From Lysinibacillus sp. G4S2 (GTDB lineage Bacteria > Bacillota > Bacilli > Bacillales_A > Planococcaceae), in contig NZ_JAUCFJ010000002.1 of the NCBI RefSeq assembly GCF_030348505.1, positions 2,794,001-2,858,000 on the forward strand: DNA of 64,000 nucleotides. Reading direction: 5' to 3'. The position numbers were made by a program, and so were the translations under genes. Under the pieces are notes generated by a model that worked only from the letters and a program-made list of their open reading frames with translations, ran no database searches and had not been told where the DNA came from. This document shows, one piece after another, positions 45,686 to 55,174 of the stretch. How positions within the stretch are numbered: position 1 is the stretch's first letter; every line of letters starts with the position of its first letter.

Positions 45686-47152
45686 TTAATTCGTAGTTTT
45701 CACATACATTTGCAATGCTTTTTTATCAATTTTTCCGACACTTGTTTTTGGCAATTCATCGATGACAATAATTTTTTTCGGTATTTTATAGCTCCCTAGA
45801 TGCTTACTACAGATTTCTTTAATTTCCTCTATTAAAGTATCTTCCCGATCATTACAAACGATAAAGGCTACTACAATTTCTCCCCAATAATCATCCTCTA
45901 CGCCAATCACCGCGACTTCTTGAACTAGTTGATGGCGTAAAATATATTGCTCAACCTCCTGCGGATAAACATTTTCACCACCAGAAATAATCATCTCCTT
46001 ACTACGACCGACAATATAAAAGTCACCGTCTTCATCCATCATTGCTAAATCACCAGTTTTTAACCAACCGTCATGAATGATTTTTTCAGTCTCCTGCTGA
46101 TTATTCCAGTAAAAGCGAAACATATGCTTTCCTCTGACCAATAGCTCGCCCACTTCATTTGGTGTACAGCTTTCTCCAGCACTATTGATAATTTTAGCTT
46201 CATTGAATTGCATGCTCTTTCCTACAGCACCCTTTTTCAAATAAGCATCCTCGCGAGCAATATAAAAATTATTTGGACCTGCTTCCGTTAAGCCGTAGCC
46301 CTCTTTAAAAAATAGTCCTTTTTTATAAAATTCATCATAGATTGGATACGGACATGGTGCCCCTCCCGATAAAAATACTTTCATAGAAGGGAAGCTACTC
46401 TTCTTAAAGTAATCCGTCGCAATCATCGCTTGGTACATCGTTGGTACAAAAAGCGAAATCGTCGCCTTATACTGATTCGTTGCCTTAAGTGCCGTTTCTG
46501 CGTCAAACTTATCAGCTATAACAACCGTACCCCCAGCCATTAGCAGCGGAATACATAGGGCATTCAAACCTCCTGTATGAAACAACGGCATGTAATTTAA
46601 CGTACAATCAGTATCATTTAAGCCCCAGCTAATGATGGTATTGATGGCATTCCAATTAACAGAATTAAAGGATAGTACAACACCCTTCGCCTTGCCAGTT
46701 GTGCCCCCAGTATAAATCATTAGCCAAGGATCATTCAGTTCTACCTCTCGAATGCTAAGTGTAGCCGTTTCCCTCGCTAAACGAAGGGAATGCATATTTT
46801 CTAAAGATAAAGGGCAATTCATTTCTTCATCGTAAAGCAGTAAGGAAGGCGTAGCATCCGTCAAAATATCATTTAATTCCTTCACACTCATACGCCAATT
46901 TAATGGCACGTAGATCAGTCCTCTTAATCCACAGGCGAATAAGACGGCAAAAAGCTGGATGTGATTTTTCGCAAAGACGGCTACACGACTCCCTACCTGT
47001 AAGTTTTGGCGCTCAAAAAAATGACTCCATTTTGTAATTTCTTCCGTTAATTGCTGATAAGTCCATTGTTCCTTTGTTTCTAGGTTCACCAATGCTAGAC
47101 GTTTAGGTGTTAACGATGCACGTTTTAATATCCAGGCTTGCTCTACAAACAT
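45686..47152 (-). CDS. acyl-CoA ligase (AMP-forming)
   Basis: 488 residues of the ANL superfamily. The P-loop-like motif MIYTGGTTGKAKGV, A5 motif EGYGLTEAGPN, A7 KTGDLAMMDEDGDFYIVGRS, hinge KEMIISGGENVYPQEVE and the catalytic Lys in PKTSVGKIDKK are all intact. It makes acyl-AMP and then acyl-CoA from a carboxylic acid. As last gene of an importer operon it may activate the imported acid. Substrate class (fatty, aromatic or branched) is not readable. Separated from the SDR gene by 16 bases. Confidence 0.92.
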   Translation of the reverse strand: MFVEQAWILKRASLTPKRLALVNLETKEQWTYQQLTEEITKWSHFFERQNLQVGSRVAVFAKNHIQLFAVLFACGLRGLIYVPLNWRMSVKELNDILTDATPSLLLYDEEMNCPLSLENMHSLRLARETATLSIREVELNDPWLMIYTGGTTGKAKGVVLSFNSVNWNAINTIISWGLNDTDCTLNYMPLFHTGGLNALCIPLLMAGGTVVIADKFDAETALKATNQYKATISLFVPTMYQAMIATDYFKKSSFPSMKVFLSGGAPCPYPIYDEFYKKGLFFKEGYGLTEAGPNNFYIAREDAYLKKGAVGKSMQFNEAKIINSAGESCTPNEVGELLVRGKHMFRFYWNNQQETEKIIHDGWLKTGDLAMMDEDGDFYIVGRSKEMIISGGENVYPQEVEQYILRHQLVQEVAVIGVEDDYWGEIVVAFIVCNDREDTLIEEIKEICSKHLGSYKIPKKIIVIDELPKTSVGKIDKKALQMYVKTTN

Positions 47153-47168
47153 CTTGAAAGCCCCCTTA

Positions 47169-47900
47169 TCACATCATAATTGCTCCATCTACATGAAGCG
47201 TGTGACCGTGGACATAGGAAGCTTCATCAGATGCTAAAAATAAATAGGCATTGGCAATATCTCTTGGTGTGCCTAATCTTTGCAGTGGTACGACTGAACG
47301 CATTTGTGCTAACACATTTTCCGGCATTTTTTTCACCATGTCAGTTTCTGTAAAGCCAGGTGCCACCGCATTAACGTTGATACCCTTACGCCCCAATTCC
47401 TTCGCCCAAGTTTTTGTCATGCCAACAATAGCAGCCTTTGTGGCAGCATAATTCGTTTGACCAACATTGCCATATACACCACTAACAGAAGATGTATTAA
47501 TGATTTTGCCCCCGCCGGCAGCAACCATATGTGGAATAACCTCCTGTGTACAATGAAAAACGCCTGTCAAATTAACATCAAGTACTTGTTGAAACTGATC
47601 CTCTGTCATCTTGGTTAACATCGCATCACGTGTAATACCTGCATTATTCACTAAAATATCGACTCGGCCCGCATACTCTATGACCGTTGCAACTAGCTTT
47701 TTAACACACTCTCTATCCGCAACATTTACTTGCACAAATAATGCCTGATCCCCTAATTGCTGAGCAGCTAATACACCAGCCGCCTCGTCAAAATCCGCAA
47801 TAACAACGAATGCACCTTCTTCTATAAATCGTTCAGCAGCAGCATAGCCAATTCCGTTTGCAGCTCCTGTAATTATGGCAACCTTATTGTTTAAACGCAT
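47169..47900 (-). CDS. SDR oxidoreductase, FabG-like
   Basis: 243 residues from ATG at 47900, placed by GGAGGAAAGAATT. Cofactor motif TGAANGIG, NNAG (NNAGITRDAMLTKM), and catalytic Ser-Tyr-Lys (NTSSVSG...YAATKAA) are intact, with the FabG-style end VHGHTLHVDGAIMM. It probably reduces or oxidises a 3-hydroxy/3-oxoacyl thioester with NAD(P). It overlaps the hydrolase gene by 17 bases and precedes the ligase, so it works in the same pathway. Confidence 0.92.
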   Translation of the reverse strand: MRLNNKVAIITGAANGIGYAAAERFIEEGAFVVIADFDEAAGVLAAQQLGDQALFVQVNVADRECVKKLVATVIEYAGRVDILVNNAGITRDAMLTKMTEDQFQQVLDVNLTGVFHCTQEVIPHMVAAGGGKIINTSSVSGVYGNVGQTNYAATKAAIVGMTKTWAKELGRKGINVNAVAPGFTETDMVKKMPENVLAQMRSVVPLQRLGTPRDIANAYLFLASDEASYVHGHTLHVDGAIMM

Positions 47901-48795
47901 AATTCTTTCCTCCAATTTCTAAAAAAGATTCGATTTCAGATGTAAGCTGTGGTAAATCATCCATTAATGGGGAGTGACCGCAGTCTTTTAAGCTAACAAA
48001 TTGTGCATTGGCACCTAAATCGAGCATTGTTTCATCATTCATTTCTTTTGTTATCACGTAATCACGATCCCCTCTTAACACTAAGACAGGAATGGTGATC
48101 TGTTGTACTTCTTGAGTTCCTTTCGCGACCTCATTGTCAACTGCACTAATATTAAAGGTATTTAATGCATGATAAACTTCAGCTAAATTTCTTTGCGTCA
48201 GCATATCTTCCACATATTCCTGATACTGTTTCGTGCTTGGTTGCTGATGTGTGTATATAAGGGCGTTCCAAATCGCCTGTAAGCCTTGCACATTTTTCGA
48301 GTCATACAAACCTTGAACTAATTTTGTTTTCGATGTATCGACGAGTACCTCTTCATAAGAAAATGCCCTTTTTAAAGATGCTTGATTGCCAGTACCTAAA
48401 TCTGTGTAGAATGGATAGCCTCTCGTAGATGCCGAGGCTAATAAAATAAGCTGCTGACAATAGCCTGGATAATTTGCGACAAATTGCATACATACTGCTC
48501 CGCCCGTAGACCAGCCAATCATGTCAAACTGTTTCAATTGAATGGCATCCACAAAAAGCTTCACATCATCGCTAAAATCTTTAATCGAAGAAATTGGTTT
48601 ATGATAAGATGAACCACCAAATCCTCGTAAATCCATCGCATAAATTGTATATTTCTCATCCAATGAATCTATTAAAACATCCCAATGCTTAGAGGATGTC
48701 ATATTGCCGTGAATAAGTAATAAAACACGTTCTCCCCCATGACGTTTACGATAAGCAATCGTTTCTCCATTTGATAGCTGAACAGTTTTTAACAT
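47884..48795 (-). CDS. alpha/beta hydrolase
   Basis: 303 residues. Oxyanion HGN (LLIHGNMTSSKHW), nucleophile elbow GWSTGG with catalytic Ser, Asp in RGDRDYVI and His in CGHSPLMD form the triad. Cytoplasmic, no signal peptide. Related to lactonase, C-C hydrolase and thioesterase branches; which one is not clear. Between the ketosynthase-like gene and the SDR, it might release or open the pathway intermediate. ATG after AAGGGGGAAATGCG. Confidence 0.9.
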   Translation of the reverse strand: MLKTVQLSNGETIAYRKRHGGERVLLLIHGNMTSSKHWDVLIDSLDEKYTIYAMDLRGFGGSSYHKPISSIKDFSDDVKLFVDAIQLKQFDMIGWSTGGAVCMQFVANYPGYCQQLILLASASTRGYPFYTDLGTGNQASLKRAFSYEEVLVDTSKTKLVQGLYDSKNVQGLQAIWNALIYTHQQPSTKQYQEYVEDMLTQRNLAEVYHALNTFNISAVDNEVAKGTQEVQQITIPVLVLRGDRDYVITKEMNDETMLDLGANAQFVSLKDCGHSPLMDDLPQLTSEIESFLEIGGKNYAFKQ

Positions 48796-48807
48796 CGCAT
48801 TTCCCCC

Positions 48808-49812
48808 TTAACCCCATCGAATTGTCATAGCTCCCCATACATAGCCAATACCTGCACTAACTAGTGTGATGATGTCTCCATCGTGAATACGACCCTCTTC
48901 TACCGCCAACTGCAATGATAATATTTGGTCAATCTGTCCGATATGACCATAATTTTCTAAGTATATGGATTGCTCCTGCTCTAGACCAAGTTCAGATAAA
49001 ATATAATGATGAGCAGATCTTTTCATATGAAGCATCGCTAAATAGCTAAGATTTTCCTCACTTAATCCACTTTTCGCCAGAGATGTTCGAATGACCTTCA
49101 AAAAATTGCTTAAAGATTTTTGTTCTAAGCGCTCCTTCATCCCTATTGGATCTATGACATCAAGTTGATATAAATTATTCTCTAAATCAAATGGTGTCAA
49201 AGGTTTCTTAGTACCACCAACAGGCACGACCACATCCTCCGAGAACGAGCCATCCGTCATGATATCCGCCTCTAATAATTGGTTTTTATCATAGTTTTTT
49301 TGTAAAAGGATAGCGCCTCCACCAGCTGCTAAATTGTACATAAAGCGTGTTCGAGGATTACTGTAATCAATAAAATCAACATTTCGATAGCCACCAGCCA
49401 GCAGAATAGTTTGAATAGAATCATCTGATGCCATTAAGCTTTTTGCTAATTTTAGAGCCATTATAGTCGTGCCGCATCTTAATTGCACATCGAATGCCCA
49501 AGCATTTACGGCCCCAAGCTCCTCCTGCATTTTTATAGAGGCCGTCCACAGGGGATATTCCTTATGCTCTTCCCCCATATAAATAACAACATCAATATCC
49601 TTAGGCTCGATATTAGCCTTGCGTATAGCCTCCTGAGCGGCCCAAACACCCATTTGAACGGTATGATCATGCTCACCAGGAATAGGCTTTTCATAGATGC
49701 CCATTTTTTGTCGAATAATATCTTCTGGAATAGTAGAACGTACTGCTATTTCTTTAGATGTCATTTTTGTTTGTGGAATATAAATTCCGGTACTTACAAT
49801 GCCTACAGTCAT
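48808..49812 (-). CDS. ketoacyl-synthase III-like (thiolase fold) protein
   Basis: 334 residues. FabH/HMG-CoA-synthase-like fold with nucleophile Cys113 in VQLRCGTTIMAL and His262 in MLHMKRSAHH. In FabH the third catalytic residue is Asn in YGN; here the aligned motif reads YGHIGQI (His290), so the decarboxylating triad is altered. It may be an acyltransferase, thioesterase or condensing enzyme working on CoA esters. ATG overlaps the permease stop by four bases, tying it to the ABC importer. Confidence 0.85.
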   Translation of the reverse strand: MTVGIVSTGIYIPQTKMTSKEIAVRSTIPEDIIRQKMGIYEKPIPGEHDHTVQMGVWAAQEAIRKANIEPKDIDVVIYMGEEHKEYPLWTASIKMQEELGAVNAWAFDVQLRCGTTIMALKLAKSLMASDDSIQTILLAGGYRNVDFIDYSNPRTRFMYNLAAGGGAILLQKNYDKNQLLEADIMTDGSFSEDVVVPVGGTKKPLTPFDLENNLYQLDVIDPIGMKERLEQKSLSNFLKVIRTSLAKSGLSEENLSYLAMLHMKRSAHHYILSELGLEQEQSIYLENYGHIGQIDQILSLQLAVEEGRIHDGDIITLVSAGIGYVWGAMTIRWG

Positions 49813-50825
49813 TCAAATCGCTCCTTTTCCTGCGACAGGGCACCCGTTGTTTTTCTTTCTTTTATTTTTAATCTCCATTTCCAATACAGCATGCGCAAGG
49901 ATCCAATAATTCCTTTTGGGAAAAAGATAACAGCTAAAATATAAAGAATCCCAAAGAAAATAATCCAACGTTCAAATATTGGATAATCACGGGCTAATCC
50001 TGAAAGTGCATGCTGTGCATATTCAATAACACCCGCTCCGAGCAATGGTCCAACTAATGTGCCAACACCCCCAATAATCGTCATCAATAACGCATCTAGC
50101 GTAATGTCCATTGTCATCACACTCGTATTGACGAATCGGAGTGATACAGCATATAAAGAGCCTGCTAAGCTTGCAACGGTCCCTGCGACAACTGATGCAA
50201 TCACTTTATAATGTAAGGTGTTGTAGCCTAATGATTTTGTTCGTTGTTCATTTTCCCGAACAGCAATTAAAATTCGACCAGTTGGTGAGTTCACGAAGCG
50301 ATATAACGCAATAAAAATAACGACTAAGCATGCCAGGACGAAGAAATAAAACGTCATTCTATCTCTAAATAGTTCTGGTGCTCTGAACGTAAAACCATCA
50401 TTTCCATAAGTGACCGAACGCCATTTTTCTGCAACGACTAAAAACAGTCCTGAAAAAGCTAATGTCAGCATCGCAAAGAAATGACTTTTTAATCGCAGTG
50501 TCAGTAACCCTACTAAAAAGCTAATGAACCCCGCTAGCAACATACCGACTACGATTGATAATAAAAATATCGAAAGAGTTGTATCCGTCTGTTTCAGCAT
50601 GACAGCCGTTGTGTAAGCACCTATCCCAAAAAACATCGCATGCCCGAACGACACAATGCCTGTGTAGCCAAGGAGAATATCATAGCTCATCGCTAAAATA
50701 CCGAAAATAAAGATTTGCGTTAATAAAATAATGAGCGTCCTTGAATCATTGACGAAAGGGAGAAGCACTAATATTGCCAGCATGAGGAAAAAGCCTACAT
50801 ACTTTAATGAAAGTTTATTTTTCAT
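49809..50825 (-). CDS. branched-chain-type ABC permease (LivM-like)
   Basis: 338 residues with about nine to ten helices; LivM motif GYTGIVSFGHAMFFGIGAYT and the ATPase-contact loop AVRENEQRTKSLGYNTLHYK. Ends in a long basic tail (MLYWKWRLKIKERK). Four-base overlaps with LivH and with the ketosynthase-like gene show one operon. Transporters of this class import branched amino acids but also urea, short amides and aromatic acids. Confidence 0.9.
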   Translation of the reverse strand: MKNKLSLKYVGFFLMLAILVLLPFVNDSRTLIILLTQIFIFGILAMSYDILLGYTGIVSFGHAMFFGIGAYTTAVMLKQTDTTLSIFLLSIVVGMLLAGFISFLVGLLTLRLKSHFFAMLTLAFSGLFLVVAEKWRSVTYGNDGFTFRAPELFRDRMTFYFFVLACLVVIFIALYRFVNSPTGRILIAVRENEQRTKSLGYNTLHYKVIASVVAGTVASLAGSLYAVSLRFVNTSVMTMDITLDALLMTIIGGVGTLVGPLLGAGVIEYAQHALSGLARDYPIFERWIIFFGILYILAVIFFPKGIIGSLRMLYWKWRLKIKERKTTGALSQEKERFE

Positions 50826-51694
50826 GTCGATCTCTCCTTTCGCATTGCAAATAATCCTTGTGGACGGAAAATTAATACTATCGCCATTAATATCATATTG
50901 ACCGCAAGCGATAACACTGGCACATAATACGCCATAAAGCTACCTGCTAAACCGACTAATATCGCTGCTAGTAGCGAACCTGAAAAACTGCCCATCCCGC
51001 CAATAACGACAACGATAAAACCTAAAATCGCATACTCCATGCCCATTTCCGCATAGATCACACCTGAATACGGAGCCATTAACATACCACTGAGGGCTGC
51101 AAGTGCCGCTCCGACCATAAAGACATATAAAAATACCCGTTTAATATGAATGCCAAGTGCCTGTGCCATTTCTTTATCCTGTACACCAGCTCGAACGATT
51201 AGCCCAATCTTTGTACGCTTCAGCATGTACTGGAAAATACCGAAAATCACAAAACCTACTACAATAATAAATAATCGATATTTTATGATAATTACGTCTC
51301 CAATTTCCCAGCTTCCTGATAAATAACTAGGCGTTTTAACGGCCACACCATTTGGACCGAAAACAACTTTAATCATCTCCTGTAGCACGAGCATCAGCCC
51401 TAATGTAATTAAAATTTGTTGAATATGATTGCCATACACAGGAGTAATAATTAATTTTTCTGTAATGAGGCCTAATAAAGCTCCCGTTACAATGGCACCT
51501 ACAATTCCAATAAGAAAGCTCTCTGTGAACATATACGTAAAGATCCCCGCATAAGCCCCCCACACAAATAAACCACCATGTGCAAAGTTCAAAACATCCA
51601 TTAATCCAAAAATTAACGTTAGACCTGCCGCCAGTAAAAAAATTAACATGCCAGTCGCTAGGCCATTAATGACTAAATTTACGAATAGCTCCAA
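50822..51694 (-). CDS. branched-chain-type ABC permease (LivH-like)
   Basis: 290 residues, eight or so helices. LivH signatures: LIFGLMDVLNFAHGGLFVWG near the N-terminus, and the EAA-like loop AGVQDKEMAQALGIHIKRVF. Forms the translocation pore with the LivM-like protein. The gene overlaps livM by four bases and lies 15 bases after livF. Confidence 0.92.
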   Translation of the reverse strand: MELFVNLVINGLATGMLIFLLAAGLTLIFGLMDVLNFAHGGLFVWGAYAGIFTYMFTESFLIGIVGAIVTGALLGLITEKLIITPVYGNHIQQILITLGLMLVLQEMIKVVFGPNGVAVKTPSYLSGSWEIGDVIIIKYRLFIIVVGFVIFGIFQYMLKRTKIGLIVRAGVQDKEMAQALGIHIKRVFLYVFMVGAALAALSGMLMAPYSGVIYAEMGMEYAILGFIVVVIGGMGSFSGSLLAAILVGLAGSFMAYYVPVLSLAVNMILMAIVLIFRPQGLFAMRKERST

Positions 51695-51709
51695 TAAAGT
51701 ACACCACCT

Positions 51710-52417
51710 TTATCCGATTCCAAGATATTTTCTTTTTAGTTCTTCATGATGGATAAGATCCTGCATTTTACCTGAGTGAACCGTTCTCCCGTCATCAATT
51801 AATGTATACGTATCACCGATTCGACTCGCCATAATAAAGTTTTGTTCTACAAGTACAATGGACGTTTGCTTTTTCATTTCAACGATTGCCTCCATTACTT
51901 TCTCTACCACTATTGGTGCCAGTCCTTTTGAAGGCTCATCAATCAAAATTAACTTACTATCATTGATAAATGCCCTGGCCATCGACAGCATTTGTTTTTG
52001 ACCACCCGAAAGATGTCCACCAGCCTTCTTCCAAAATTTCTTTAAATCCGGAAACAGCTCCAACACATAATTTTGTCGCTCTAAAGTAGCTGTATCTTCT
52101 TTTCGCATCGCCACTTTCATATTTTCCTCTACTGTTAAATCTGCAAAAATCCCTTGATTTTCAGGTACATAGCCTATTCCTAATTTCGCCACTTTATAGG
52201 TAGGGCTTTTTTTAATAGAATGCGAACGAAATTCTACCTCTCCCTTTGAAGCAGGTGTTAACCCCATAATCGTTTTTAAAGTGGTAGTTTTACCTGCACC
52301 ATTTCTTCCAAGCAGGACACTTACTTGACCCTCCATGGCCTCAAAATTGACCCCCTGCAAAATATGGTATTGACCGATATGCGTGTGAACATCATTTAAT
52401 TTCAGTAAGGTGTTCAT
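51710..52417 (-). CDS. branched-chain-type ABC ATPase (LivF-like)
   Basis: 235 residues. Walker A GRNGAGKTT, Q-loop PENQGIFADLTVEEN, signature LSGGQKQML, Walker B LILIDEPSKGLAP and switch His replaced by Gln in LVEQNF, as is normal for LivF. Overlaps the LivG-like gene by 26 bases. Cytoplasmic partner of the two permeases. Confidence 0.93.
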   Translation of the reverse strand: MNTLLKLNDVHTHIGQYHILQGVNFEAMEGQVSVLLGRNGAGKTTTLKTIMGLTPASKGEVEFRSHSIKKSPTYKVAKLGIGYVPENQGIFADLTVEENMKVAMRKEDTATLERQNYVLELFPDLKKFWKKAGGHLSGGQKQMLSMARAFINDSKLILIDEPSKGLAPIVVEKVMEAIVEMKKQTSIVLVEQNFIMASRIGDTYTLIDDGRTVHSGKMQDLIHHEELKRKYLGIG

Positions 52418-53168
52418 CGTACAGACCTCCTAAATAAGCATTTTGTACGGTTTCGTTTTTCATGATGTCCTCTGGTGTTCCATCCGCAAGAAGCTGGCCA
52501 TTAAACAGCACCATAATCGAATCCGACAAATCTAGAATCATATCCATCTTGTGCTCAATGAGGAGAATTGTTTTATCGCCCTGTTTTTTAATGGTGCGAA
52601 TAACCTCTAATATTGTTGGTACCTCCTCTAAGGACATACCAGCCGTTGGTTCATCAAGCAAAAGGATTTCCGTATCAAGAGCTAACAACATAGCAATTTC
52701 AAGCTTTCTCTTTTCCCCATGGGACAGCATTGTTGTTAGGGCATCCCTTTTATTGTCAAGTAAAACAAGCGTTAAAAGCTCCTCGGCTTTTTCTGTGATC
52801 GCTTTATAGCTTTTATAATGGCGAAATAATTGGTAGCGTACTTTCTCCTTTGATTGCACAGCTAAACGGACATTTTCTAAAACCGTCAAGTTCGGGAAAA
52901 CATTCGTTATTTGAAAAGATCGCCCAAGCCCCATTCTTGTTCTTTCTATGGCTGACTTTTGGGCAAGTGATTGTCCCTTAAAGTAAACATCCCCTACAGT
53001 CGGCTGTAACTCTCCACTAATCAAATTAAAGAAAGTTGTTTTGCCAGCCCCATTTGGTCCAATAATTGATTTCAAATGCTTTTCTGGCATATTAAAATTC
53101 ACATGGTCGACAGCAGTGTGTCCGCCGAAACGAATCGTTAAGTTTTCTGTTCGTAAAATAGGATCCAT
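52392..53168 (-). CDS. branched-chain-type ABC ATPase (LivG-like)
   Basis: 258 residues from ATG at 53168, placed by AAAGGAGAATACG; the longer frame adds 12 residues with no site. Walker A GPNGAGKTT, signature LSHGEKRKLEIAM (H replacing the second G), Walker B ILLLDEPTAGMS and HKMD switch LIEHKMD. Carries the LivG insertion ITNVFPNLTVLENV. Pairs with LivF. Confidence 0.92.
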   Translation of the reverse strand: MDPILRTENLTIRFGGHTAVDHVNFNMPEKHLKSIIGPNGAGKTTFFNLISGELQPTVGDVYFKGQSLAQKSAIERTRMGLGRSFQITNVFPNLTVLENVRLAVQSKEKVRYQLFRHYKSYKAITEKAEELLTLVLLDNKRDALTTMLSHGEKRKLEIAMLLALDTEILLLDEPTAGMSLEEVPTILEVIRTIKKQGDKTILLIEHKMDMILDLSDSIMVLFNGQLLADGTPEDIMKNETVQNAYLGGLYDEHLTEIK

Positions 53169-53231
53169 CGTATTCTCCTTTCTAACACTTCTATCTCTCT
53201 TCATCCATTCTCAAATAAAAGTAGATGAAGA

Positions 53232-53255
53232 GAGACAGAATTGTCATTCTGTCTC
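53232..53255 (-). promoter_or_regulatory. intercistronic hairpin between binding protein and ATPase genes
   Basis: GAGACAGAAT / ATTCTGTCTC with a four-base loop and no T run. Such stem-loops after solute-binding-protein genes often stabilise the upstream mRNA or lower downstream transcription. Confidence 0.65.
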
Positions 53256-53263
53256 CAACTTCA

Positions 53264-54502
53264 CTAATTCATAATTGGAGGGGCTGTTTCTTCAGGGCTA
53301 AGCTCACGAATTAGTACTGGAACCGGATAATCTACCCCCTCTTGTTTTTCAAGACGGATCGAATACATCGACTGCAATGCTTGATGGTCTTCTTTTCGGA
53401 AAGTCATTGTTCCTTTTGGCGTTTCAAATGACATTCCTTCCATAATACCGATCAGTTTTTTCGCATCTGCGTCACCCTCTGATTTCTTCAAAGCCTCTAC
53501 AATAGAAATTGCAGCGGACATTCCTCCTGGCGTAAATAAATCCGGAACCTCATTGAAGCGTTTTTTATGTTCATCAACCAACCATTTATTCACATCATTT
53601 TGTGGTAACGTGTGATAATAAACAGAGAACCCTTCCATACCTATTAACGGATTCATAAATTTTAGTGCAATAATATCTGGTGCACCTGTCGAAATTTTAA
53701 TGCCCTTTTCTTGAATTTTTAAATCTGCAATTTGATTCCACGGTGAGTTTGCTCCAGCCCACACAACAAATAAATAATCTGGTTTTGCATCAATTACTTT
53801 TTGCAAATTAGACGTAAAATCAGTTGCTGCCGGATCTGCATATTCCTCTAAAACAATTTTTGCACCTAGCTTTTCCGCAGCAGTTTTAAATGCATTCACC
53901 CCGTCCCAGCCAAAAGAATAGTCTGGTGCAAACGTTGCAATTTTAACATCCTTTCCTGCTATTGCTGCAGCTGCTGCATAAGCGTCCTGAGAAGAATTTC
54001 GACCTGTTCGGAAAATATAGTCATTAAATTCTGCGCCCGTAATGCTATCCGCTACTGCAGGCTCCACAACCATAATTTTTTCGTATTCTTCCGCAAGTGG
54101 AAGTACAGCAAGCGTATCCCCTGAGCTAGAGGAACCTACTAAAAAATCAACCTTGTCATCCTCTAATAGCTTCGTTGCTTTTTGTACCGCAACCTCAGGC
54201 TTTGTTTCTGTATCTTCATAAACAATCTCAATTTTCTTACCGTTAACCTCCATCGTACCGCCTGTAGCGTAATCAATCCCTAAATCAAATCCGCGCTGCG
54301 TTTGTTTTCCATACGACTCAAGAGCACCCGTCAATGACGCAAGCACACCGATTTTAATAGTCCCGCCTTCCTCAGTAGTCCCCTTTGTATCATCCTCCGA
54401 AGCCTTACCACCAGTTGAACTATCCTTCGTATCATCCGAATTACAAGCCACCATCAACATCGCCAGCATTAATAAAAGCACAAATAACCAATGCTTCTTC
54501 AT
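53264..54502 (-). CDS. branched-chain-type ABC solute-binding lipoprotein
   Basis: 412 residues. Signal peptide with lipobox LMVAC, acidic linker (NSDDTKDSSTGGKASEDD), then the periplasmic-binding fold type I: IKIGVLASLTGALESYGKQT, VEIVYEDTETKPEVAVQKA, VDFLVGSSSSGDTLAV and FRTGRNSSQDAYAAAAAI. It belongs to the Peripla_BP_6 group used for amino acids, amides and aromatic acids. First gene of the nine-gene operon; preceded by a cre-like site. The ligand may be the acid that the downstream ligase activates. Confidence 0.92.
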   Translation of the reverse strand: MKKHWLFVLLLMLAMLMVACNSDDTKDSSTGGKASEDDTKGTTEEGGTIKIGVLASLTGALESYGKQTQRGFDLGIDYATGGTMEVNGKKIEIVYEDTETKPEVAVQKATKLLEDDKVDFLVGSSSSGDTLAVLPLAEEYEKIMVVEPAVADSITGAEFNDYIFRTGRNSSQDAYAAAAAIAGKDVKIATFAPDYSFGWDGVNAFKTAAEKLGAKIVLEEYADPAATDFTSNLQKVIDAKPDYLFVVWAGANSPWNQIADLKIQEKGIKISTGAPDIIALKFMNPLIGMEGFSVYYHTLPQNDVNKWLVDEHKKRFNEVPDLFTPGGMSAAISIVEALKKSEGDADAKKLIGIMEGMSFETPKGTMTFRKEDHQALQSMYSIRLEKQEGVDYPVPVLIRELSPEETAPPIMN

Positions 54503-54531
54503 CCCATAACCCCTTTCATAATGAACTAAAA

Positions 54532-54545
54532 AGAAAGCGCTTTCG
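54532..54545. promoter_or_regulatory. CcpA cre-like site
   Basis: AGAAAGCGCTTTCG, with a perfect GAAAGCGCTTTC palindrome, close to the cre consensus TGWAANCGNTNWCA. Located about 30 bases before the binding-protein start, downstream of likely promoter elements, it predicts catabolite repression by glucose. Confidence 0.7.
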
Positions 54546-54641
54546 TTGCTATGTAAACACTATATAAAAGACTAGTTACAAATTAGTTACAAGAAAGTGG
54601 GGCGGTAGCGTAACGGCAGCGACAAAGCGGGGTTGAGAGAT

Positions 54642-54866
54642 TTATCGGAACAAATTTGTGTTTTATCGGAACAATTTCAGATTTTATCGGAATGTTTCAT
54701 CGATTTATCGGAACATATTAAAAAATACAGTATCTTTGTTCGCATTCAGATTTTATCGAAACAGTTTTCAGATTTATCGAGAACTTTTGATCGTTTATCG
54801 ACCAACTTTAACGATTTATCACCCAACTTTTTTAATTTATCACCCAACTTTCGAAAAATATCGACA
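54642..54866. repeat. 21-bp-period array D (10 units)
   Basis: Cores TTATCGGAA, drifting to TTATCGACC and TTATCACCC, begin at 54642, 54663, 54684, 54705, 54753, 54774, 54795, 54816, 54837 and 54858. All steps are 21 bases except one of 48 in the middle. Variable segments such as TTTCAGAT and TTTAACGAT differ. It lies between divergent promoters, so it is upstream of both genes. Confidence 0.88.
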
Positions 54867-54997
54867 TCTACCTTCATGCAACGCTATCTGACTGCACTGA
54901 TAGTTTGCGTCCCTTCACTTGGTCAAAGGGATATTTCTAAAGTCATCTTCTGCGACGAAAATGGAGAGGTAGCGGAACGGCAGCTGCAAAAGTCTTT

Positions 54998-55034
54998 AAG
55001 TAGCTGCCCTTTTAGGGGAGCTACTTTTCTCGAA
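54998..55034 (+). terminator. hairpin after array D
   Basis: AAGTAGCTGCCCT / AGGGGAGCTACTT with TTTTCTC. It could stop transcription entering the sigma operon. Confidence 0.7.
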
Positions 55035-55174
55035 GTATGCTAAGTAAACACAATATTATACAAGCGCTAAAAAGCTTTTTTTAATAAACGAAGAAAAAAC
55101 TTTCCATTTATGCGCGAGTGTTCCATAAAAATTTCGTTATAGAATGTATAACGATCATAACGAGGAGTGACAAA

